Part shown: positions 21,131 through 31,030 of the stretch, one piece after another
How positions within the stretch are numbered: the stretch's first letter is position 1
Layout: every line of letters begins with the position of its first letter
Made by a program: the position numbers and the translations under genes
Notes under the pieces: model-generated
What the model was told of the DNA's origin: nothing
The model's input: the letters and a program-made list of their open reading frames with translations, nothing else
Databases searched by the model: none
From: Rheum nobile
Taxonomy: Eukaryota; Streptophyta; Magnoliopsida; Caryophyllales; Polygonaceae
Direction of reading: 5' to 3'
Length of the DNA: 64,000 nucleotides
Assembly (NCBI GenBank): GCA_027886185.1
Contig: WOAB01000226.1
Coordinates: forward strand, 2,046,001 to 2,110,000

Positions 21131-24100
21131 TCAATGCCATAGCTTCATACAAAACCCGGGAGGGTTCGGAGTGTCTGATCTCTTGCACGAAACGACGTCT
21201 TCGAAAGCATCGATCAGCTGCTCAGCAAGGGAGGCGAGGTCGTCTCTGAAGGCGTTAACAAACACCCGAACAACGTGCGTTTCCTGAGGCGTCGCCCTCA
21301 GGCCGTACCAAGTCAAGAACTTCTGCCTGAAGCTCTTGTCGATATGCCCCTCGCACTCTAGCCTCCTTATCGCCTTTACGTAGAATTCCATGTCTTCGTT
21401 CCCGTCACACCCGTCTTCCTCTTGGCTCTCCCTATTCCTTTTCTTTGATGATCTCCTCAGTTGGGGCCCATATGGGTTTCCGTGATGATCCTTCTTGCTC
21501 GGTGTAGACCTCCCGCTCCTTCCAATCGTCTCCAGAATGCTCTTTCGACATGGAGTTATTGCCAAACCCGTCTTGGGAGGAGGAAAAGGTACGATCTCCA
21601 GCGCGGTTGTTGGCGGTTTGTTTGAGCCGTTTGCCTCGTCAACTAGGCACTCCTGTGAGTCCTTGTTCTCAAGCTTTAGTACTGTCCCGGATTGATCTAG
21701 GGAGGGAGCGTTATCCGGGACGTCTTTTTCGTCTGCCCTGTTGTTCTCATTCAAACTGCTAGTGATGTTGTTCGTTTCGTCTTCAACCGAGGAGGGATTA
21801 GAGAGGGTACTGTTAGTGACAGGGCTCTGACTTCTTTCTGACATCGCCTCGGGATTGACCTCTGCGGGAGGAGGAGCAGCAGTTGAGAAGCAAGCTTCGT
21901 ACGTGCTAGGCTCTTGGAAGCTGTCGAAACAAACGACCTTGAAAATGTACTCCGTTGAAGGAACGAGGCTATGGACAACAACCCGTGTGCCTGGAGGAGA
22001 CAACGCGCATGTTGGTTCGGGAGGTTCCTTCTCATCAAGAGCCTTTCGGTGCCACACGGTGTAACGCAGATTGGGCTCCGCCACTTGATTGGCGGGACCC
22101 AGAATCACAGCAACAGAAGTATCACTAATGTCTTCGAATCTGATTTTTCTAGCTACCGACGTTCTAGAATCTGTAGTATCAACAGAAGCAGTTTCTTTAG
22201 CAATACAATTACAGTACGAGAATTAATGCATAACTTTGGCATCACTTTTGTTTTTATTAGCTACCTTGGTCAGCGGGACGAGTTGGCGAATTGGCCGCTG
22301 CTTCAGAGAGCATAGAGTCGAGTAATTCCACAGCAGAAGTGCACAGTCTCTGAACTTGATGACCTGCAGACATTCTGTTGACAATGCCTCTACCCATCTT
22401 GACAGTTATATCAGTTAAAGGCCCGACTTCAGCCTGAAGCTTGTTTACCGCTTCATCAACAATTTCAGACAGCTTCTGGTACTTGTTTGTTCCGTTGAGG
22501 AGCTTCTGGCTCAAGAAAACACGGTAGCATAAGATATCCACCCGTCTCGTATCCGTTGCAATCAATAATTGTTTCCTCCAGCATCTACATAAAGGGATGA
22601 GAGGTTACTTTCAGCTTAGCAGTTGGAAAATTTTCCAAATAGGGGAAATTTACAGCAGGGCTAAATTTTGGGCCTTCTACAGTATGAAAAATGTGATTAA
22701 GCTTTGCAGCCTTCCTTGAAATGATTTGCAAGGTATATTTTCTGAATAAGGTATTTACTTTCATGCCAGAGATTTCTCAAATATCCTACTCAGTATGATG
22801 TGGCAACTACATGTCAGATTATCAATTGTGTATGTTTTTGTACACCCAGATTTATTCCAAATGCATAAAACAGTCTACAGAGACAATGCCAGTACTACAC
22901 ACTACAATAGTTGGATTCATTCATCAAGAAAAAAAAAAAGAAGAATAGTTGGACTCACAGGTTGCTCAAATAGAATTCCATTGCAGCATTAAAAGCTATG
23001 GTATAAAGAGGAGATAAAGGAAAATATAAGTAAGAACGAATTTAAAGACAAAAGGTGAGGTAGCCATTCTAGGATTTTGTTTTTTACTATGATGATTGAT
23101 GAGCTTCCTCTGCCCGGTCTAATTTAAAGCAGTGTCTGTATTCAGTTTCGACATCTAGGAAATGAAGAACCAGGTCTTAGAACCACAAATGTGTTAGCTC
23201 ATCATAAATGACTAATATAGGTTTTTAAGGTTGAAAGAATATTCAGCGTTGTCGGTATTAGGAGAATTTATTCAACACTAGTAGATTTTTTAGTTAGACT
23301 ACAGTTGAATTAGTTTTACTGTTATATAACGATTCTATTCAGTTAAATCATTTATATATTATCATTAAAGTATACTATATTTTTTCCGGAACTCCTTGTT
23401 ATGTTTTTAAAAATGCCTACTAACAAAATATCCAAAGTATAGACCACAAGACATTATCATTAAAATGCATAACTTTCGTCCTACCTCACTTATTTCCTCT
23501 CAAATCCCCATTTTTGTAAAACTGTTTTGACATTCACAATCAATTCATGGCAGATCATTAATTTTTCCTTCACTCAAAAAGGTAAACAACTGCACCGAGT
23601 ACTATGTGAGCTAGATTCTTGGCTAAGCAAGGTGAAATGTCTTACCCTTTAAGATGATGTCAAATTCTTTTGCAATAAAAAGTAATGATAAGTTTTGAAA
23701 AGGACAGATGTATTAATTTCAATTCCAACATAATGCACCACTACAAGAGGGCATATCTACTATCTAGTTAGTCATAAGTACACCAACAAACATCAGCAAT
23801 TTAGGTAGACATCAATCTAGGCAATCAAGCAACATTAAAAAGGACAGTGTAATGACGAATATAAGAAGACTCAAAAGGGAATTCTATAAAGAGTGAACCG
23901 GACTTACTTCAGTAGATCATTCATTTTGCCACAGGATACACAGTAAAAGCTCCCGTCAAGCTGGGCAACCCGCCCCTTTTCTGATAGTCCAGACCTTTCA
24001 TGTTTAAGAGCACAATCAAGATGGCAGGAAATGTTGCACGATTCGCCTTCAAAAGGAGGCTCGGAGCTACAAGTCAACCACAAACTAGGATCTTTATTGT

Positions 24101-25364
24101 CGTCGAATTTTTGACATATGCAGCAAGAACACCTCTTGCAAAACACGTCTTCCGGGCTTAAGCTAGCCTTGCACGCGGAGTTTTTACACTGTATAACCGA
24201 GCGTATAGCGCCGCTAACATTGCTCCCAGAAGCGCTGTCTGCAGGAGTAGAAAATGGAGTGGTCTGATCCGGTTTTCTCTGGCTTTTTGGTTGCTCGGGA
24301 CTCTCCCTAGAATTCTTGCCAGACACAATCTTGAGAAGGTTCTCTATGATTTTCAGCTTTGTTAAACCGGTATACTTCCTCTCTTTTCCCATTTCAGCAC
24401 ACAAGAGTTGCAAAATATCATGACGGCTCCATGACAGCAGCGCCTCAGGGTCTCCATCCTGCTTTGCGAGTTCATAGACGAGCTTTCTCTTCTCCTCCAT
24501 GCTCAATTTACCGCAATTTGCTTGATCAAACATAGCCCCTAGACAATCAAACCGAAAACCAAATATGTTGGTCACCTAATGAGAAAACTAAAGTCAACAT
24601 AAGGCAACCAATGATGACAAAATAAGAAATGGAAGGTGAGCAATTCATGAAACAGATGTCAATGAAGACATGTAAGCATGTCTCAAGTACCGCCACACGT
24701 GTTCTCTGTATGAACAGCTGGGAAGAGTGGAAACTTCACAACAAGATAACCCGGTATACTAAAAAAAGTAAATAAAGTACGTCGTATGCCTAATTATCCC
24801 ATTAGAATCTGAAATTCTATAAACAGAGAAAACATAGGAGGAAAAGGGAAACAAAGAAGGAACATATTCTCTCACAAAACAAAATCAGCCAACAACAACA
24901 TTATAAACAACAACAATAGAGAGTGGTGCAGAATGTCATGCCTTCCAATTTCCAGCAATAGATTCCAAATGGGACATTATCTGACCATCCATCTCAAGCC
25001 ACTAACTCTACAGTGCAATCAAAGCGCAATTTATTGACCTAGAATTGTCAATTGTTCAGCAATTTGATAATGATAATCTAAAGCTAGTTGACACAAATGA
25101 GGGGCCCACTCTCCAACCAGTGAAATTATCAAATTTAGTGAATCCAAAGCTGCCCCAAAATCAACCCCAATCCAAACCTCAGAAATCAAGATCAACGTCA
25201 AATTCAAAGCAATTTAAACGATGGACGATTAATTCTCATCAAATTCCCCAAACAGATGAGGAGATTCAGTATCCAATTTCCACATAAAAATGGCAAAAAC
25301 ACTAATTTATCGGCATTCAATTTCTACTCGAATCTCGTTACTAACCGAGAAAGTTGAAATTCAT
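21131..25364 (-). CDS. VIN3-like / VEL family PHD-finger protein (VIL2/VEL1 type)
   Basis: Coding exons on the minus strand: 25364-25346 (19 nt), 24538-23908, 22584-22265 and 22194-21131. Introns are GT/AG and the 2034-nt frame gives 677 residues. Order of parts: an N-terminal helical region with KLSMEEKRKLVYELAKQ and CAEMGKERKYTGLTKLKIIE; a VEL-type PHD finger (about residues 124-210: CKNSACK, FCKRCSCCICQKFDDNKDPS, CHLDCALKHE, FYCVSCGK); a helical region RRVDILCYRV to MGRGIVNRM; an FN3 domain starting KIRFEDISDTSVAVILG; a basic linker; and the VEL/VID domain (about 590-660, RRLECEGHIDKSFRQKFLTW) ending GFCMKLWH. Family members polymerise through the VEL domain and help PRC2 deposit H3K27me3 in the nucleus, for example at FLC-like and stress genes. 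The KERKYTGLTK region fits VIL2 better than VIL1/VRN5. The start is inferred: this ATG is the only one joining exon 2 in frame through a consensus splice site. Confidence 0.9.
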
Positions 25365-25710
25365 GACAGCGTAGTTTGATAACTCTCGACCAGTCTGCAA
25401 GCTGTTGAAGGCCTCCTTCCGAGATATCTCTAGCTTCCTCTGCAGCCAGAAAAAAGACACGATTTTTGAAACTCCTATTTTCAGAAGATAATGGTACTCT
25501 AGAAACCAGACAAGGAACATAGACAACCAATACGGACAGATACACGCACAAAGAGAAAGTGAAAAAAGAGAATGAGATGTAAATTAGGGGGAAAAAGATT
25601 AATCAAAACATTTTATACCAAGTAGAAAAGGCTTGAAATTCTGCCACTGCACTGGAATCCATGACCGATAATAGATGGGTCCTAATCGTGAATCTTCATG
25701 AGAGAAATGA
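25346..25710 (-). other. 5' leader exons of the VIL2-like gene, with possible uORF
   Basis: Exon 25439-25346 has an AG just upstream (CTGCAG) and GT downstream, and carries the main ATG at 25364. A further upstream exon ending at 25619 (ACTTG then GTATAA) contains an ATG at 25662. If spliced to 25439, this gives a 14-residue uORF (MDSSAVAEFQAFST) ending at the junction. Exon positions are inferred from splice signals only. GA-rich sequence at 25745-25795 suits a 5' UTR or promoter. Confidence 0.5.
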
Positions 25711-25883
25711 GTATTGGATATTTTATCAGACAAAAGATTCACAGAAACCCAGAGAGAGAGAGGAAGAAGAAGAAGAGGAGGAAAAAGAGGGGCAATAAAA
25801 GCGGCCGCATCTGCATGTGATCTACCCTTTTTCTCCTCTCATTCAACGCTTCGTTTTTCTACTTTTCTTTTACGTTTAAATTT

Positions 25884-26558
25884 AAAAAATATAACTTTAA
25901 ATAATATCAAATATCGTCTATAAACCAAAAAATAATACGAACTTTAAAAATTGTAAAAACATACCCGAACTATATCAATATTAACCCAAAATGATATGGT
26001 CTATTTTTTTTGGTGAAATCTTCGACGGAGATGTTGATGTGGTACCGAAAACATAAGCTAACAAATTTTTTTCACATATCAACTCATTTATATAATTAAA
26101 AAATAAAAATAAAAAACCAATAATCAAAATCAAAATAAAATAATATACTTCTTCACTAATTTATATCTACTGAAGCACGAACCAAAAAAAAATTCTCTCG
26201 AAGTGGACGCTCGAAGAGAAAGGTCCGAAAGTCAATCTCCGTCATCGTTGTAAAACTGATTGCTGAAATTTTAGGTTTGTGCTTCATTAGATGCAAATTG
26301 TTGAAGAAGTTCATTCTTTTGATTTTCATTTCATTTCTTTTCTGTTTTTTTATTATATAAATGAGCTGATGTGTGAAAAAATTTGTCAACTCATGTTTTC
26401 TGGTGCCACATCAGCATTTTCGTCGGAAATTTCACTGAAAAAATGGTGCATGCCGTTTTGGGTTAATATTGACATAGTCCGGGTATGTTTTTACAATTTT
26501 TAAAGTTCGTATTATTTTTTGTTCAAAGGTGATAGTTGGTGTTATTTAGAGTTATTTT
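25884..26558. mobile_element. Long-TIR MITE upstream of the VIL2-like gene
   Basis: The left arm (about 25884-26100) and the reverse complement of the right arm (about 26340-26558) align over more than 200 bp. Shared blocks are AAAAAATAATACGAAC, TTGTAAAAACATACCCG, AATATTAACCCAAAA and CTCATTTATATAAT. The 240-bp centre is not inverted and has no gene. The short ORFs in it, on both strands, are incidental. The TIR length suggests a foldback or MULE-derived MITE. The target duplication is unclear because the flanks are AT-rich. Confidence 0.85.
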
Positions 26559-26639
26559 TCCTTAATTTTATTATATTAAGAATATACGTAGTATAATATT
26601 TGTACTTTTCTTGTTCTTTTAAGGGCAATGCACCTTTGA

Positions 26640-27145
26640 GCATTGCCCTTCGATGCGGAAAAAAACACATAAGAAGCAACATGAGAATCTATGTTGGGAA
26701 AAACCTCTGGATAAATTTATTAAGATAAATCTAGATGGATCTACTAAATCCAATGGAGTTTCCTCCATCGGATTTATTTTTAGAAATGTTTATGGCTCTC
26801 CACTTCTGATCCATGCAGAGAACTGTGATCTCTCGTCTCCCCTCAAAACATAGACTTTAGCCTTCTGAAATGCTCTCTTAAAAGCAAAAGAAATGAACCT
26901 TGAACAAATACAAATAGAAACAATCTTACTATTTGTGAACGTTATTAGAAAAATATGGCATTGTCCATGGGAAATTGAGATTCTTATTGCCGATATCCTA
27001 TGTTTATCATTGTCTTTTAAGACTGTGCATATTTCACATATCTTTCGTGAAATAAATTCGATGGCTGACCACATTGCTAAACTTGACCAAAATGTTTCAC
27101 TGAACAATATCCTGAACAACTCAAAGTTTAAGGCTCTCATCTGAA
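26640..27145 (+). pseudogene. RNase H domain relic of a LINE-type or RNase H-like gene
   Basis: Conceptual pieces include KPLDKFIKINLDGSTKSNGV, GFIFRNVYGSPLL, then in another frame PWEIEILIADILCLSL and HISHIFREINSMADHIAKL. This is the order of the plant LINE-type RNase H fold, with the first catalytic Asp in NLDGS and the last motif near HIFREINSMAD. A stop at about 26851 and a frame change separate the halves. A relative lies at 54850-55625. Confidence 0.7.
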
Positions 27146-27254
27146 TGGATGCTATGAGATAAATGTCAAGCTGGTCTTGATACTAGTTTAATTCTTACCA
27201 TATCTAAATAAAAATCACTAAGAGAAGTAAAACTCCGCTCAAATTGATAAATTT

Positions 27255-30015
27255 GTTGAAGCCTCTATTGCTCAGGTGCGGATTATTCGTGTTGTGTTGG
27301 AGGAATTTTGTGCTTCTTCTGGCCAGAAGGTGAGCTTAGCGAAGTCAAGAATCTTTGTCTCTAACAATGTTGATAGGGATCTTGTGCAGTCCCTTTCTGT
27401 TGAAAGTGGTATTGCTTGCACGCGTAATCTTGGTATGTATCTTGGCATGCCAATCTTGCATGCTAGGATGAATAAGGATATGTTCATGAATACTCTTGAG
27501 AGGGTTAACTCGCGGCTTAGTGGATGGAAGAGTCGCTATTTAAGTTTGGCGGGGTGTATTACATTAACCAAGTCTGTCATCTCGGCTATTTCGGTCCATA
27601 TCATGGGAACTGTGATGCTTCCTTCTAGTGTGCTTCTGGCTCTTGATAAGATGGGGCATGATTTTGTTTGGGGCAGTACTACTGAGCACAAGAAATTGCA
27701 TTTAGTTGGTTGGAATGAAGTGTGCAAACCCAAAGGAGATGGGGGTTTGGGTATTCGTCGGCCTAAAGAGATGAACATGGCTTTAGTTGCTAAGCTTGGA
27801 TGGAGGCTTATTCATGATACTGAGAGTTTATGGGCTCAGATCCTGCGATCTAAATACCGCTTTGGTCTGTCCCGCGATCTTAGCAAAATCCAGGCTCGCG
27901 GGGATTGCTCGGCGATTTGGCGAAGTATTGCTTTGAGCTTGCGTCAGGTGATTCATCAGGGGGTTCGGTGGGTTCCGGGAGACGGACAGTCGATTTGTTT
28001 TTGGTCGGATAGATGGCTACTGGACTACCCTTTAAAGGATGTTGCCAGTTCTATGATCGATGCTCCTCTCCTTGTCCGTAAGCTTGCTGAGTACTGGTTG
28101 CCGGGGTTGGGATGGAATTCAGCGGCTTGGGCTTCTGCCTCATTCGGTGCAGTTACAGCTGGCTTCTGTTGCTCTGTGTGGGTTGCAGGGGGTGAGTGAT
28201 CAGCTGGCTTGGAGGGGCACCACGGATGGGGCTTTCTGTGTTGCAACTGCCTACACGTTGGTGTGTCATGATGACACTACTAGAGTGCATTCAGACAAGT
28301 TATTTCACTACATCTGGAAGTGTTGGGTGCCTGAACGGATTTGTGTGTTCATGTGGCTGGTCGCTAAGCAGAGAGTACTTACAAACCGGGAAAGGTTCAT
28401 GCGACATCTTGTGGATGATGACGTGTGCATGGTTTGTAGGCGTTGTAGCCAGTGCCGGTCCAACATTTGGTGGGCCCTAGGGCGAAATAAAAAGTAATGT
28501 CCTCGTAAATATAAAAGTAACGCTTGAATATTTTTTTTTAATTTAAAAACTAAAAAAGAAATACAAAATAATTAGAAAGTATTATATATGATAATTATAT
28601 AAAGTAAAATTTTCATAGAATTAAACCACTTTTTATGCCCAACTTACAAGTTTGATCTTCTTCGAAGAATGAGATTTATGATAAACAATTAATATAAGAA
28701 AGAAATATTAATTAACAACATTTAGAAAAAAAATATTTATATTCAAAATGAAAAATAAACCTTACAAAGAATATAAAGAATAAATTAAAATAAAAACCAA
28801 ATCCAAATAGAAAAGGAATTGACTCACATATCAAATGAAATAAAATTGAGAAACGAGAAAAAATGTGCCACATATTACAGAAAAAATGTTATATAAAATA
28901 ACTAGCATAATAAAGAAAATAAAAATCAACTAAAAGAGAAATGAGCCTACATAAATGTAAAAGTATAGTTATTGAGATTTGAACCTAAAACCTTTTAAAA
29001 GATAATTGTACTTTCACCCACTAGACCAACTTTACTTTCTATATTTCTTCTTTTAATTAATAATTATATTACTACTACTTGATGTTGTATTTGGGCCCTT
29101 CCCGACCTAGGGCGGCCGCCTACCTAAACTACCCTTTGGGCCGACCCTGGTTGTAGCGAGACAATTCTACATGTCTTGAGAGATTGTGCTTCTATTTCTG
29201 GGGTGTGGCGGGCTCTTCTCCTTGCAGACCAGCATGCAACTTTCTTTCCGTCCTCTTTGTTGGAATGGTTGTTTTACAATTTGACTTTGTCGCACAAGGT
29301 TGATGGTGGTCTGCCATGGCCCGTTCTCTTCGCCACTGTGATTTGGTGGGGGTGGAAGTGGAGGAATGAGGTGGTTTTTAACGGAAGCAGTACTGATATC
29401 TTTAGTGTCTTATTTGTTGTGCGTGTGGCTTGGGAATATTTTCGGGGTCATGTGGCCAGGCGCGACTGTGTTAATGGGTCTAGAAAGCGGGAGATCCATG
29501 TTGCATGGGGACGCCCTTCCCATTCGTGGACTAAGTTGAATACGAATGGTGCCTCAAAAGGAAATCCGGGGTTTGTGGGAGCTGGTGGGGCTCTTCGGGA
29601 TGAAGATGGTCGGTGGCTTGGGGGCTTCGTCTTGAATATTGGTATTTGTACTGCGCCCGTGGCTGAACTTTGGGGTGTCTACTACGGATTACACATTGCC
29701 TGAGAGTTGGGTTATAGGCGGCTGGTGGTGGAGATTGATTATGAGATCGTGGTTGGCTTCCTTCAGAAGGGGGTGGTTGCTTCGCACCCGCTTTCGTTCC
29801 TGGTACTTATGTGCCATGGCTTCTTGACTAGGGACTGGATTGTCCGTTTTACTCATGTGTATAGGGAGACTAACCGTCTTGCTGATGGGTTGGCTAACCT
29901 TGCTTTTTCGTTTCCTTTAGGTTTTCTTTTGTTAGAGGAGCCTCCTGATATTATTCGGTCCATTTTGGCGGATGATGCTAGGGGTTTGGCTATGCCCCGC
30001 TTAATTAATGTTTAG
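27255..30015 (+). pseudogene. LINE ORF2 C-terminal part (RT end, zf-RVT, RNase H), broken
   Basis: 27276-28199 encodes FCASSGQKVSLAKSRIFVS, YLGMPILHARMNKDMF, RLSGWKSRYLSLAGCITLTK, DGGLGIRRPKEMNMALVAKL and WVPGDGQSICFWSDRWLL, the standard end of plant LINE reverse transcriptases. A frame change near 28130-28150 leads to DQLAWRGTTDGAFCVATAY and the zf-RVT segment RICVFMWLVAKQRVLTNRE to CMVCRRC. The same frame resumes after the hAT insertion with ILHVLRDC, then RNase H: KLNTNGASKGNPGFVGAGG, a TGA at 29701-29703 where Trp is expected (HIA-stop-ELGYRRLVVE), and FTHVYRETNRLADGLANLA. The protein is non-functional. Confidence 0.88.
28450..29149. mobile_element. Non-autonomous hAT element (700 bp)
   Basis: The terminal repeats CAGTGCCGGTCC and, at the other end, CAGGGTCGGCCC (reverse complement) fit the plant hAT consensus CAGGGNCGGNCC. 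The perfect 8-bp target duplication GTTGTAGC (28442-28449 and 29150-29157) confirms hAT. GC-rich ends with GGGCCCTAGGGCG-like blocks surround an AT-rich centre without ORFs. It inserted into the LINE after the LINE had landed. Confidence 0.93.
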
Positions 30016-30372
30016 CCTTTCCCTTTGTTAATAAAGTTTCGAGAGTATTGCTCTCTTTTACCAAAAAAAAAATTGATAAATTTTAGTGAAGATTTTTAGG
30101 ATGGAAAAAGGAGCCGTTGAATTGGAAAAAAATGTTGACGAATTATAATTAACATCATTGGTCCATTTATATGTGTCTTCATCTACTATTATGGATTGAA
30201 CTTATAAAATGGCCTTAAGAAAGAAAGATATAAAATGACTTGGTGATTATATTTTTGTTGTATAGTTATACTTTTTTTTTTTTTACTTCCACCAGCTGAC
30301 TTAATCTTGTCCGGAACAGCTAACAAAGAAGCTAGACAAGTAAGCCTCTTCTAAAGTTCGCGCTGTTAGAGT

Positions 30373-30678
30373 TAAGGATGGACAAAAGTAGACCGGACCG
30401 TAAGACTGGTCCAGGGTCTGGAAATTTGACATTTTCGGTCTTACAGTCCGGTCCAGTCTGGACCGTAAAAATTAAAAAAAATTCCATTACAATTTTGGGC
30501 GTAATTTTTACGGTCCGGTCCGAACCATAATTTTTACAGTCCTGACCGTAATCCAACAATTAAAATGGCAAAAATTCTGAAATTCGATCTTCCCGGACCG
30601 TAACGGTAACGGTCCGGTCCACGGTCCATATATTTACAATTTTACGGTCCACCGGTTCGGACCGTATGTCCATCCTTA
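30373..30678. mobile_element. Small hAT-like MITE rich in GGTCCG/CGGACC palindromes
   Basis: The ends are TAAGGATGGACA and its inverse TGTCCATCCTTA. The flanking octamers GTTAGAGT (30365-30372) and GCTAGAGC (30679-30686) match at 6 of 8 positions, fitting a decayed hAT target duplication. The 306-bp body has about ten copies of GGTCC/GGACC in both orientations, so it can fold extensively. No coding capacity. Confidence 0.7.
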
Positions 30679-30776
30679 GCTAGAGCACTTAAGAAGCTCA
30701 ATAGTGGTGCTCATTGGACCAACGAAGTGTTATTGTATAATTCTACTTCTTATATTACCTCTTTCACGTACGCGCC

Positions 30777-30987
30777 TGCTAGAGTCAGCTTCCAAGTCAG
30801 CTGCCACGTGGTCACCAGGCTAACAAAATTCTTTTCCACTCTGTTGAGTTTGTTAGGCAGTCAGTTAGGAATATATTTTCTCATTTCTTATGTATAAATA
30901 TGCTTGAGCTATATCATATTGTAATTTAATTCAATACAACAAATCCCCAATTCTCTCTCTATTTTCTACTTTGCCTTCCCCGTAACA
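30777..30987 (+). repeat. 5' LTR of copia element
   Basis: 211 bp, starting TGCTAGAGTCAG (the 3' copy has TGTTAGAGTCAG) and ending CCGTAACA. It includes a GTATAAATA TATA-like box at about 30893. Confidence 0.95.
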
Positions 30988-31030
30988 TGGTATCAGCTTG
31001 AGTTTTTGATCCTTCGAAGCTTCTGCATCC

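Larger units (their letters stand above)
27255..30069 (+). mobile_element. 5'-truncated L1-type LINE, interrupted by a hAT element
   Basis: A 14-bp target duplication AAATTGATAAATTT flanks it (27241-27254 and 30070-30083). The 3' end has an AATAAAG-like signal at about 30029 and ends in poly(A). Only the C-terminal end of ORF2 is present: the end of reverse transcriptase, a zf-RVT-like region and an RNase H domain. The insertion of 28450-29149 splits it. Confidence 0.93.

Noticed and set aside
26156..26503. Overlapping ORFs in the centre of the MITE
   Set aside because: Short, AT-rich, no motif; the sequence is explained by the inverted-repeat element.
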